A DNA stretch of 32,845 bases from Burkholderiaceae bacterium (GTDB taxonomy: Bacteria > Pseudomonadota > Gammaproteobacteria > Burkholderiales > Burkholderiaceae_C): assembly GCA_022702125.1 (NCBI GenBank), contig JAKOND010000075.1, forward strand, positions 1-32,845, given 5' to 3'. Numbering within the stretch: the stretch's first letter is position 1; each line of letters begins with the position of its first letter. This document shows, piece by piece, positions 25,638 through 32,845 of the stretch. The notes beneath the pieces were generated by a model. It worked only from the letters and a program-made list of their open reading frames with translations. It made no database searches and was not told the origin of the DNA. The translations under genes were made by a program, and so were the position numbers.

Positions 25638-26003
25638 CTTGGCGTCGCCCGCCGCGAGCAGATCGCGCACCCGGGCGACGATGTCGTCGAACACCACCGG
25701 CTTCATGAAGAACCCGTCGCATAGCGATCCGGGGGCGCCCAGGTCGGGCGCGACCGCGCTGCTCACGATGATCGGGATACCACGGGTCCGCGGATCGGCG
25801 CGCAGGCGCCGGCAAAGTTCGAGGCCGTTCATCACCGGCATCATGAAATCGGTCAGCACCAGATCGGGCTGCTGCTCGGCGACGCGCAGCAGGGCATCCC
25901 GTCCGTTGCGCGCAATGGCCGTCTCGAAGCCTTCGAGCTGGAACAGCACCTCGTACGTGGTCAGGATGTCGAACTCGTCGTCGACCAGCAGCACGAGACT
26001 CAT
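25632..26003 (-). CDS. Stand-alone response regulator receiver protein
   Basis: The 123-residue product is a single CheY-like receiver domain with no output domain. The acidic pocket is Asp8/Asp9, the phospho-acceptor is Asp52 (LVLTDFMMPVMNG), a Ser pair lies in IIVSSAV, and the conserved Lys is in FFMKPVVF. It should be phosphorylated by a histidine kinase encoded elsewhere. Its ATG overlaps the stop of the KaiC-like gene (ATGA), so the two are translationally coupled and probably work in one pathway. An 18-bp palindrome covers its stop codon. Confidence 0.93.
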   Translation of the reverse strand: MSLVLLVDDEFDILTTYEVLFQLEGFETAIARNGRDALLRVAEQQPDLVLTDFMMPVMNGLELCRRLRADPRTRGIPIIVSSAVAPDLGAPGSLCDGFFMKPVVFDDIVARVRDLLAAGDAKA

Positions 26004-27475
26004 AGGTGGGGCGCCTGCGCCATGCCGGTCGCGTTCGGGGCCACGGTCGCGAATCCGGCGGCCGGCCAGGCCAGGGGACGGACGTGCAGGCCCTCTTCGT
26101 CGATGTGCAGTTCCTGGGCCATCGAGTCGTAGTCGCTGTCGCGCATCTTGAGCACCGACAGCAGGCGGCGGCTGGACCCGTCGATCTGCGCGTGGCGCAT
26201 CCACAGGATGTTCTCGAACACCGCAGAGACGTTCTTGAGCGCCATGCCCGGCTGGCTGGCGAACAGCGGGATCTCCTCCGAGCACAGGGTGGTGATGCCA
26301 TCGCACCGCAGGCGGTTGGTCAGGGCGGTGAAGAACAGCACCATGCGCTCGGGATGGATGGAGCTTTCCTTGAAGCCCTCCACGCCGTCGAGGAAGACGC
26401 GCTGCGCGCCCAGTTCCGCCAGCGCATCGAAGAATTGCTGCACCAGCAGGTCGATGGTGAATTCCAGCGCGGGCTGCCACAGGATGCGGAGCCGGCCTTC
26501 GTCGAGGAATGGCTGCAGGTCGGTGCCGATGCTGCGCATCTTGGCGACCAGGCGGTCCGGCGACTCGTAGAAACCGAGGTAGACCGCCGACTCGCCCCGG
26601 CGCAGGCCCTCGACCAGGAAGCTCATGCCGCTGAGCGTCTTGCCCGATCCGGGAGCGCCCAGCAGGCTGGTGGTCGATCCGCGCGCGACTCCGCCCTGCA
26701 GCACGCGGTCGAGGCCCGGGATGCCGAAGGCATGGGTTTCGCCGAACACCCCGGGCTCGACGATCCGGCGCGAGGCGATGGATTCGAGCCTCGGATAGAC
26801 CCGGATGCCGTCGCTGGTGATGGCGAACATGTGGCGGCCGGCCATGTGGTTGGAGGCGCGCAGCTTGTGGACCTCGATCTCGCGGGTGCGGCGCATGCCG
26901 TCGGAGAAGTTGTTGAGCTCGATCAGACCGTCGACCAGGGTGTGCTCCGGATGCTGCTCGTTGCCACTGAGCGGCGCCAGCAGGAAGCAGGTGGTGCGCA
27001 GGCTGCTCACCAGCGCGCTGAGTTCGTGGATGAACTGCGACAGTTCCAGCGGCGAGGCGCTGAACTCGCTGGCGCTGCGGAATCCGTCGATGAACATCAG
27101 CTGCGGTCGGTGGGTCAGCATCGCGCCGGCCATCGCCTCGAAGAAACCGCGCAGGCCCCCTTCCTTGAGCTGCCCGTAGGCGCTGAGGTAGTGCACCCGC
27201 TCGGCCACCAGCGTCTCGTCGTAGAAGGACAGCTCGGTGAGGTGGCTGAGCAGCTTGACGTGGCTCTCGGCGATCAGCGTGACGTAGAGGACCCCGGCTC
27301 CGGCGCGCGCGTGGTGGAAGGCGATCTGGTTGGACAGGATGGTCTTGCCGGCACCCGCCCGACCCTCGATGAGGTAGAGCGAGCCCTCGATGAAACCGCC
27401 GTCGAGGATCTCGTCGAATCCTGGAATGCCGCTGGGCAGGCGAACGATCTTTCGGGGAGGTAGAGATGGGCGCAT
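26000..27475 (-). CDS. KaiC-like two-domain ATPase
   Basis: The 491-residue product has two RecA-fold KaiC domains in tandem. Domain 1 (about 10-240) begins LPSGIPGFDEILDGGF, with Walker A GRAGAGKT at 38-45 and Walker B LMFIDG. Domain 2 (about 245-470) begins FGIPGLDRVLQGGV, with Walker A GAPGSGKT near 272-279, Walker B RVFLDG, and ends VLKMRDSDYDSMAQEL. By eye, the paired catalytic glutamates of clock KaiC are reduced to one in both halves (IAES and FYES). Near the phosphosites only the Ser seems kept (NVSAVFENILW), with Ala for Thr. No kaiA or kaiB is nearby, as in most non-cyanobacterial homologues. The coupled receiver gene suggests a signalling role. The start is ATG at 27475; the ribosome site is weak. 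Confidence 0.88.
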   Translation of the reverse strand: MRPSLPPRKIVRLPSGIPGFDEILDGGFIEGSLYLIEGRAGAGKTILSNQIAFHHARAGAGVLYVTLIAESHVKLLSHLTELSFYDETLVAERVHYLSAYGQLKEGGLRGFFEAMAGAMLTHRPQLMFIDGFRSASEFSASPLELSQFIHELSALVSSLRTTCFLLAPLSGNEQHPEHTLVDGLIELNNFSDGMRRTREIEVHKLRASNHMAGRHMFAITSDGIRVYPRLESIASRRIVEPGVFGETHAFGIPGLDRVLQGGVARGSTTSLLGAPGSGKTLSGMSFLVEGLRRGESAVYLGFYESPDRLVAKMRSIGTDLQPFLDEGRLRILWQPALEFTIDLLVQQFFDALAELGAQRVFLDGVEGFKESSIHPERMVLFFTALTNRLRCDGITTLCSEEIPLFASQPGMALKNVSAVFENILWMRHAQIDGSSRRLLSVLKMRDSDYDSMAQELHIDEEGLHVRPLAWPAAGFATVAPNATGMAQAPHL

Positions 27476-27568
27476 GGAATGCTGGAAGGACCGGAATGTC
27501 GTCACCGGCGCGGTGCGGCCAGGACCGCTCGAGACTGGGCGCGCCAAAGACAAAGAGTATGACACCCC

Positions 27569-27660
27569 CCGGTGACCGGAGTAACAAGATGGGCAGCGGT
27601 CCGGGAGGGCGTCTGGCATGCGGGCCGTGCCATGGCGCGCGCCCGCGGCGGTGACCGGAG
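27569..27660. repeat. Direct repeat in the KaiC/VgrG divergent promoter region
   Basis: CGGTGACCGGAG occurs twice, at 27570-27581 and 27649-27660. The core GGTGACC is nearly palindromic, and the first copy extends to CCGGTGACCGG. The copies lie in the 258 bases between the divergent KaiC-like and vgrG starts, so they may be binding sites for a shared regulator. Confidence 0.4.
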
Positions 27661-27733
27661 CACGGATTCAGTCTGCGGTCAGTACCGGCGGCGCCATGGA
27701 CGACCATAGGCGCCATCTCCGGAGGCTCGATCC

Positions 27734-30700
27734 ATGGCTGCAGCACGTTCGCCCGGCGGCACCGCCGTCCCCAGTTCGCTGGGCCCCCTGACGCAGACGC
27801 GCCGCCTGCTGCGGCTGCGCACGCCGCTCGGCGCCGACGCGCTGTTCGCCGAGAACGCCGAGATCTGGGAAGGCATCGGCCCGTGCGACGGCCCGGCGCT
27901 GGACGGCGGCGACGATGCGCTCGGCCTCGGCCTCGGCCCCGCGCGCGCCGGCCTGCGCCTGGTGGTGCATGCGCTCGCGGGCGACGCCCGCCTCGACCTC
28001 GGGACCCTCATCGGCCAGCCCGCGCTGGTCGAGCTGCTCTGCCAGGACAGCGCCACCGACCGGCGCCCCTGGCACGGCCACATCGTCGCCGCGGCCCTGG
28101 TGGGCAGCGACGGCGGCCTGGCACGCTACCGCCTCGTCGTCGAGCCCTGGCTCGCCGTCCTCGCCCACACCGTGGACGCCTGGTGCTTCCAGGACCGGAG
28201 CGTGCCGCAGATCCTCGACGAGCTCTTCGGCGGTTACCAGCGCGCCGGCCGGGACCGGGGGCATGACCCGGGCCGCCTCGCCCCCGCCTGGCGCTGGGAC
28301 CTGGCCGACGCCCGCGCCTATCCGAAGCGCAGCCTGTGCGTCCAGTACCACGAGAGCGACCTCGACTTCGCCCTGCGCCTGATGCGCGAGGAAGGCCTCG
28401 TCTGCTGGTGGGAACACGACGGCGATGCCGACAGCCCGGGCCTCGGCCGCCACACCCTCGTCATCGCCGACCACAACGGCGCCTTCGCCCCCAACCCCCA
28501 GCCCACCGTCCGCTTCACCGCCAGCGACCACACCCTCGGCGAAGACAGCCTGACGCGCTGGACCGACATCGCCCGCCTCACCAGCGCCCGCGTCGCCCTG
28601 CGCAGCCGCGACCACCGCAGCCTAGACGACCGCCCGGTCGAGGCGCCCGTCGGCGCCGCCAGCACCGCTGGCCCGGGGGCCCCAGCCACGCCCCTGCCCG
28701 CATGCGCCATCGTCGACGTCCCCGGCGCCTACGCCTACGCGGACCGCGCCCAGGGCGAGCGCCTAGCCGCCCGCCAGGCCGAGGCGCTCGCCGCCGTACG
28801 CAGCCGCGCCCTGGCCCGCGGCCCCTGGCGCCGCGCCCAGGCCGGCACCACCTTCACGCTGGCCGACCACCCGCGCCACGACGGCCGGGATGCCGCCCGC
28901 GACACCTTCGTCGTGCTCTCGGCGCAGCACCGCGCCCGCAACGACATCGCCGCCGACGAACGCGCCCGCCTCGGAGGCGGAACAGCCGCCCCCGGACGCT
29001 CCCCCGGCCCGGCCGGCCGGGCCGCGGGCACCACCGCGCGCGACGACGACGCCCCGCTGCACGAAGCCGCCCTGCTGATGCAGCCGCTGGCCGTGCCGGT
29101 GCGCATGGGCCGCCAGGACCCCTCGCCCCACGGCGTGGCGGCCGACGGCGACTTCGGCGTGTTCAACCGGGTGGACGACCGCACCCGCGTCGCCACCGCC
29201 TCCGCGGCCCCCCCGTCGCTCTTCGACCGCCACGCCGTCGCGTCGCTCGCGCAACCCGAGGTGCGCCTCGCTCCCCGCCCGACGGTGCGCGGCACCCAGA
29301 CCGCCCTCGTCGTCGGCGACGGACACGCGGCAGGCGGCGCCGACCCGCACACCGACCGCGACGGTCGGGTGCGGGTGCAGTTCCACTGGCAGCGCGGCAG
29401 CCGCGCGAGCCACCGCCTGGACCATCCCCAGGACAGCCCGGACGACAACGCCCCGGCCTCGGCCGCCAGCGGCCCCTGGGTGCGCGTGGGCCAGAGCCTG
29501 GCCGGCGCCAACTTCGGCGCGGTCTTCACCCCGCGCGTCGGCCAGGAGGTGCTGGTCGACTTCCTCGGCGGCGACATCGACCGCCCGGTCATCGTCGGCG
29601 CCGTCTACAACGGCCGGGGCGCGCCCGATGCGCAGGGCAACCGCATCGCCGCCGGAGCAGCCGGCGCCCGCGGCAGCGCCCCCGCCTGGTTCGCCGGCAG
29701 CCGGAGAGCGGAGCCCCCCGGAGGGCACCACGAGGGCCCCCGCGAAGGCGGCCACGCGGACGATCCCGAAGGCCACCAGCACCCGGCCGTGCTGCTCGGC
29801 CACCGGAGCCAGGAGCTCGGCCACGGCGCCCCGGGGCATGGCGGCGCCAGCCAGCTCGTCTTCGACGACAGCGCCGCGGGCCACCGCATCGAACTTTCCA
29901 CCACGCCCGGCCCCGGTGCCACCACACCCGGCTCCGGTACGCAAGCCACGCGGCTGCAGCTCGGCGCGCTGCGGCACCAGCAGGGCAACCAGCGCCTGGC
30001 GCCGCGCGGCCACGGGCTCGAACTCGCCACCGACGACCACGGCGCGTTGCGCGCCGGCGCCGGCCTCCTCCTCAGCGCGCATGCCCAGCCGCCCAGCACC
30101 CAGGGCGGCGGCCAGCAACTCGACACCCGGGCGGCGCAGCAGGTGCTGCAGGCCGCGCGAGACCTGGCGCACACCTTGGCGGACTCCGCCCAGGCGCACC
30201 ACGCCCGGCTGGGCGGGGAGTCACCGGTCGCAGGCGCCGCTCCGGCTCAGGGCATGGACAGGAACCAGGGCCAGCAGTTGCCGGCCGAACACGGCCTGCA
30301 GGCCCTCGCCGAGAGCCTCGCCGCGACGGGCTTCGGGCCGGGCGCCGATGCACCTTCCGACGCAGGAGTCGTGGCGGGAGCCGACCAGGATGCCCCTGCC
30401 CCCACCGCAGGCGGCCTCGGCAGCGTGCCCGCCTGGGGCCGACCCGACCTGGTGCTGGCCGCTCCCGCCGGCATCGGACTGTTCACCCCTGCGGCCGCCC
30501 TGCTGGCCGCCGGCACCCACCTTACCCTGGGCGCAGGCCAGGACCTACTGGCCGTGGCGCAAGGTCACCACGCGAGCGTCGCCAAGGACGGCGTGGTGCT
30601 CTACACCCACGGCACCCCCGGCCGGGCCGCCGATCCCGCACGGTCCGAGGCCGAGACCGGCATCGCCCTGCATGCCGCGAGCGGCAGCGTGCATGCGTCG

Positions 30701-31243
30701 AGCAACACCGGTGCGACGCGCCTGACGGCTCGCGATGCGGTCGAGGTGACGAGCACGCAGGCGGGTGTCCTGGTGGCCTCGCCGCAGCGGATCAGGCTGA
30801 GCGCGGCGGGGGCGGCCCTCGAGATCGGTGCGGGCGGCATCACGGTCAAGGCGCCGGGGGCGGTGAAGTTCAAGGCTTCGATGAAGAACTTGACGGGAGC
30901 GGCCCGCGCCGCCGCTCCCGGCCTGCGGCTCCCTGTCAGCGAATTCGGGACGCAGGAGGTCTACAGCCAGAAAGTCGATCTGATGAACTTCATCGGCGTC
31001 GACGCCGAGCATGGAAACGCCTACGCCCAGGTGCCTTACACCGTGCGCGACGCGCAGGGCCATGTCGTCGCGCAAGGCACTACCAGCCTCACGGGCGAGA
31101 CGGAGCGCCTCTACACCAAGACGCAAGAAGCACTGCATCTGTATCTGGGCGAAGGCGAATGGCAGGTCTTCGCCGAAGGCACCGGTTCTCCACCCGGCGT
31201 TCCGGACGACGACATTCCGCATACCCCTGCGAGCGCATCATGA
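27734..31243 (+). CDS. vgrG: Type VI secretion spike protein VgrG with C-terminal extension
   Basis: VgrG trimers form the puncturing tip of the T6SS and carry effectors. The 1169-residue product has the gp27-like base (about 20-400; LLRLRTPLGADALF, YHESDLDFALRLMREEGLVCWWEH) and the gp5-like OB fold (about 520-635; TDRDGRVRVQFHWQRG, GANFGAVFTPRVGQEVLVDF, DRPVIVGAVYNG). A DUF2345 region (about 905-1055) follows, with the repetitive beta-helix-like IALHAASGSVHASS. The end (about 1065-1165) is a further beta-rich domain (QVPYTVRDAQGHVVAQGTTS) resembling transthyretin-like adaptor domains, not an enzyme. GGAGG lies 8 bases before the ATG. The stop overlaps the start of the next ORF (ATGA). It is larger than typical VgrG, partly through Pro/Gly-rich linkers, and very GC-rich. 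No other T6SS genes are in the window. Confidence 0.94.
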   Translation: MAAARSPGGTAVPSSLGPLTQTRRLLRLRTPLGADALFAENAEIWEGIGPCDGPALDGGDDALGLGLGPARAGLRLVVHALAGDARLDLGTLIGQPALVELLCQDSATDRRPWHGHIVAAALVGSDGGLARYRLVVEPWLAVLAHTVDAWCFQDRSVPQILDELFGGYQRAGRDRGHDPGRLAPAWRWDLADARAYPKRSLCVQYHESDLDFALRLMREEGLVCWWEHDGDADSPGLGRHTLVIADHNGAFAPNPQPTVRFTASDHTLGEDSLTRWTDIARLTSARVALRSRDHRSLDDRPVEAPVGAASTAGPGAPATPLPACAIVDVPGAYAYADRAQGERLAARQAEALAAVRSRALARGPWRRAQAGTTFTLADHPRHDGRDAARDTFVVLSAQHRARNDIAADERARLGGGTAAPGRSPGPAGRAAGTTARDDDAPLHEAALLMQPLAVPVRMGRQDPSPHGVAADGDFGVFNRVDDRTRVATASAAPPSLFDRHAVASLAQPEVRLAPRPTVRGTQTALVVGDGHAAGGADPHTDRDGRVRVQFHWQRGSRASHRLDHPQDSPDDNAPASAASGPWVRVGQSLAGANFGAVFTPRVGQEVLVDFLGGDIDRPVIVGAVYNGRGAPDAQGNRIAAGAAGARGSAPAWFAGSRRAEPPGGHHEGPREGGHADDPEGHQHPAVLLGHRSQELGHGAPGHGGASQLVFDDSAAGHRIELSTTPGPGATTPGSGTQATRLQLGALRHQQGNQRLAPRGHGLELATDDHGALRAGAGLLLSAHAQPPSTQGGGQQLDTRAAQQVLQAARDLAHTLADSAQAHHARLGGESPVAGAAPAQGMDRNQGQQLPAEHGLQALAESLAATGFGPGADAPSDAGVVAGADQDAPAPTAGGLGSVPAWGRPDLVLAAPAGIGLFTPAAALLAAGTHLTLGAGQDLLAVAQGHHASVAKDGVVLYTHGTPGRAADPARSEAETGIALHAASGSVHASSNTGATRLTARDAVEVTSTQAGVLVASPQRIRLSAAGAALEIGAGGITVKAPGAVKFKASMKNLTGAARAAAPGLRLPVSEFGTQEVYSQKVDLMNFIGVDAEHGNAYAQVPYTVRDAQGHVVAQGTTSLTGETERLYTKTQEALHLYLGEGEWQVFAEGTGSPPGVPDDDIPHTPASAS

Positions 31244-32845
31244 ACGAACCATCGCCTGCCACCGCCGCGCCTTCGTTTTCCCCGGAAACGTCGGACGCAT
31301 CGACCTTCACCCGCGCTCCCGGCGTAAGCCCATCCGACCTCGCATCGGCACCACCCGCTCCGGCGACGGCCGATGCGGCAGGCAGGCCGCTTGCGGTCGA
31401 TGCCGGGGCAGCAGAGCCGAATACGCACGTCGCTGGCAGCACTGCGTCGGTGCCATCCAGCCCCGATCCGGCGAATGCGGAGCGCGCGGCGGTCCCTCCC
31501 GAACATTCCTCTCCCGCAACACCCGAATCCGGCGAATCGTCCCCGGGCATACCTTCCGCGCCTGCAGCCCAGCCTGCTGCGGTTTCCGACGACGACACCG
31601 CCCCGGAGCCCTCGGCATCCCCCGCACCCGAGTCGACCGCAGAGTCCGGGGCCAATCCCGCCCCAACGCCGGAAGCCGCGGCGGAACCGCCAAAAATCGG
31701 CGTGGACATCCGTTTCATCGATTTCGCAGGTAAACCCATTCCCGATCTCCAGCACAAGGTCACCTGGATGGAAAAAGGAAAACGCCTCGAATTCCCCGGG
31801 AGAACCGACGCCGAAGGTCAGGGCATCAAGATCCTCTCGATGGAGATGCACACGCGCTTCGAACTCTGGATCCGCAAGGATGACGGCTCGTACGTCGTCA
31901 AGCATCGGGGAATGGTGGACTGCGAGAACCTCAGCCTGTGCGTGGTCAGCCCGCACATCCGGATCAAGGTCGAGACGGAACTCCACGCCGGAAGCCCCGG
32001 CGCGTTGCCACCGAAGCCGGTATCCCAGGATGCGAGCGTGGAGAAACGTCCGAATGCTCCGCTAACCCGTGCCAGCGGCGGGACTTCGCCGGAAGCAAGG
32101 CTGCAATCCGGCCGCGATGCGAAAGGTCATCCCGTGGCCACCGCCACGGTTCCCAGCAAGGATGCGAACGATCGGCACCGCCTGCCGACATTCGCGCTGT
32201 GGACCTGGAAAAGCTTCATCGAACGGTTCCGCGATTTCACGATGCCGGCCAAGGTGCCTGCGCCCGCCGCACCTGCCGCGCCCGTTGCCTCCGGCTCTCC
32301 AAACCATGGCGTCGCGCCGCCGATGTCTTCGGAGGCATCACCTCGAAAGCCTGATTCGTCGAAAAATCCGATCGCGCAGACAACGCAAGCGCCAGCCTCG
32401 CAGGCCCGAACCGTATCGAGCGCCGACCTGAAACGGGTCGAGAAGCTCATCGAATACATGGAAGAACAGGCGCGCTGGGACTGGCCCGCATTGAAAAAGA
32501 CCTACGGCTCCAGTGCGGGAATTCAGAACGCCCTTGCCAAAGGAACGTTCGAGTTCCCGAGCGCACAGAAAAGCGAGAAGAAATTCACTGGCAATTGCTA
32601 TGCATCCGTGAAAGTGGGACTGTGGCGCGCAGGCTTCGTCGAAGGGGTTGGCGGCGGTATTTCTCCCTCTACCGAGGCGAAAGCCTGGCTGGAATCCCAG
32701 GGGTTCGTGGACGTGACAAAAAGCCTGCCGGATGCGCGGTGGGCCGAGCCGGGCGACATCATCGTCTACGAATACGACGAAGCGACGATCAAGAAGAACA
32801 ACGAAAAGATAAAGGGCGCATTGGAAATTTACGAGCAAGAGCGGA
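31240..32845 (+). CDS. Putative T6SS effector, cysteine hydrolase-like (partial at right edge)
   Basis: The frame opens with ATG at 31240, overlapping the vgrG stop, and stays open for 535 codons to the window edge. Residues 1-150 are Pro/Ala/Ser/Glu-rich and disordered-looking. Residues about 151-255 form a transthyretin-like beta domain (IDFAGKPIPDLQ, GRTDAEGQGIKI, then SPHIRIKVETELHAGSPG). A second Pro/Ala linker runs to about 390. The C-terminal part has a Cys at 453 in TGNCYASVKVGLWRAGF at the start of a helix, and later WAEPGDIIVYEYDE. This is the layout of NlpC/P60 or CHAP-type cysteine hydrolases, many of which cut peptidoglycan. The expected catalytic His lies beyond the edge. There is no PAAR motif. 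Overlap with vgrG implies delivery by that spike. The enzyme assignment is tentative. Confidence 0.7.
   Translation, partial: MNEPSPATAAPSFSPETSDASTFTRAPGVSPSDLASAPPAPATADAAGRPLAVDAGAAEPNTHVAGSTASVPSSPDPANAERAAVPPEHSSPATPESGESSPGIPSAPAAQPAAVSDDDTAPEPSASPAPESTAESGANPAPTPEAAAEPPKIGVDIRFIDFAGKPIPDLQHKVTWMEKGKRLEFPGRTDAEGQGIKILSMEMHTRFELWIRKDDGSYVVKHRGMVDCENLSLCVVSPHIRIKVETELHAGSPGALPPKPVSQDASVEKRPNAPLTRASGGTSPEARLQSGRDAKGHPVATATVPSKDANDRHRLPTFALWTWKSFIERFRDFTMPAKVPAPAAPAAPVASGSPNHGVAPPMSSEASPRKPDSSKNPIAQTTQAPASQARTVSSADLKRVEKLIEYMEEQARWDWPALKKTYGSSAGIQNALAKGTFEFPSAQKSEKKFTGNCYASVKVGLWRAGFVEGVGGGISPSTEAKAWLESQGFVDVTKSLPDARWAEPGDIIVYEYDEATIKKNNEKIKGALEIYEQER

Noticed and set aside
27540-27575. Minus-strand promoter for the KaiC-like gene (TTGTTA and CATACT)
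   Set aside because: The spacer is about 20 bases and the -10 is weak, so it was not listed.
27613-27632. Possible sigma54 (-24/-12) promoter before vgrG, TGGCATG then GTGC
   Set aside because: The GG and GC elements are two bases too far apart, and the TTGC part is not matched.
1-32845. CRISPR arrays, insertion sequences, prophage or integron elements
   Set aside because: No regularly spaced repeats, transposase or integrase coding, or paired terminal repeats were seen anywhere in the window.

Overview
The window looks like a chromosomal segment of a high-GC betaproteobacterium, most likely Burkholderiales and Comamonadaceae-like. The reasons are the strong GC bias with long antisense open frames, the hupB/ppiD and uvrC/pgsA neighbourhoods, an EarP-type arginine-modified EF-P, a Bug-family tricarboxylate-binding protein, and a lytic transglycosylase-glyA-nrdR order. 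Genus cannot be fixed from sequence alone. Most of the window is core genome. The last ~5 kb is accessory: a type VI secretion spike and effector.

Layout. 1-2.5 kb (minus): tRNA-His, the periplasmic chaperone gene ppiD, a terminator, tRNA-Val and hupB. 2.7-5.4 kb (minus): uvrC then pgsA. 5.5-7.35 kb (plus): earP and its substrate gene efp, closed by a good terminator. 7.4-10.7 kb (minus): a large DUF349 protein followed by a YpeA-like acetyltransferase. 10.7-11.5 kb: the only long gene-free stretch. It is partly AT-rich, with a good sigma70 promoter and a long leader before a lytic transglycosylase gene. 12.4-14.4 kb: a ZTP (pfl) riboswitch, glyA and nrdR. 14.5-16.7 kb: yccS-like membrane protein. 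16.7-18.7 kb: a divergent Bug substrate-binding protein and DeoR-type regulator. 18.8-19.9 kb: aroC (minus). 20-21.8 kb: a MASE2-GGDEF diguanylate cyclase whose end overlaps a convergent CBS-domain gene. 22.3-25.6 kb: a YihY-like membrane protein (minus), a DUF2069 membrane protein and an FAD-linked oxidase. 25.6-27.5 kb (minus): a two-domain KaiC-like ATPase translationally coupled to a stand-alone receiver protein. 27.7 kb to the end (plus): a 1169-residue VgrG whose stop overlaps the start of a long ORF that runs off the window.

How they work together. EarP glycosylates EF-P at Arg32. The ZTP riboswitch would tie serine hydroxymethyltransferase synthesis to one-carbon folate supply. The KaiC-like protein and the receiver form a small signalling unit. 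VgrG and the partial ORF form a spike and cargo pair. The partial ORF has a Pro/Ala-rich N-terminus, a transthyretin-like beta domain and a C-terminal domain resembling NlpC/P60 or CHAP cysteine hydrolases, so it is a candidate antibacterial effector. Its catalytic His and any immunity gene would lie beyond the right edge. This cargo, the KaiC/receiver pair and the riboswitch are the most interesting parts.
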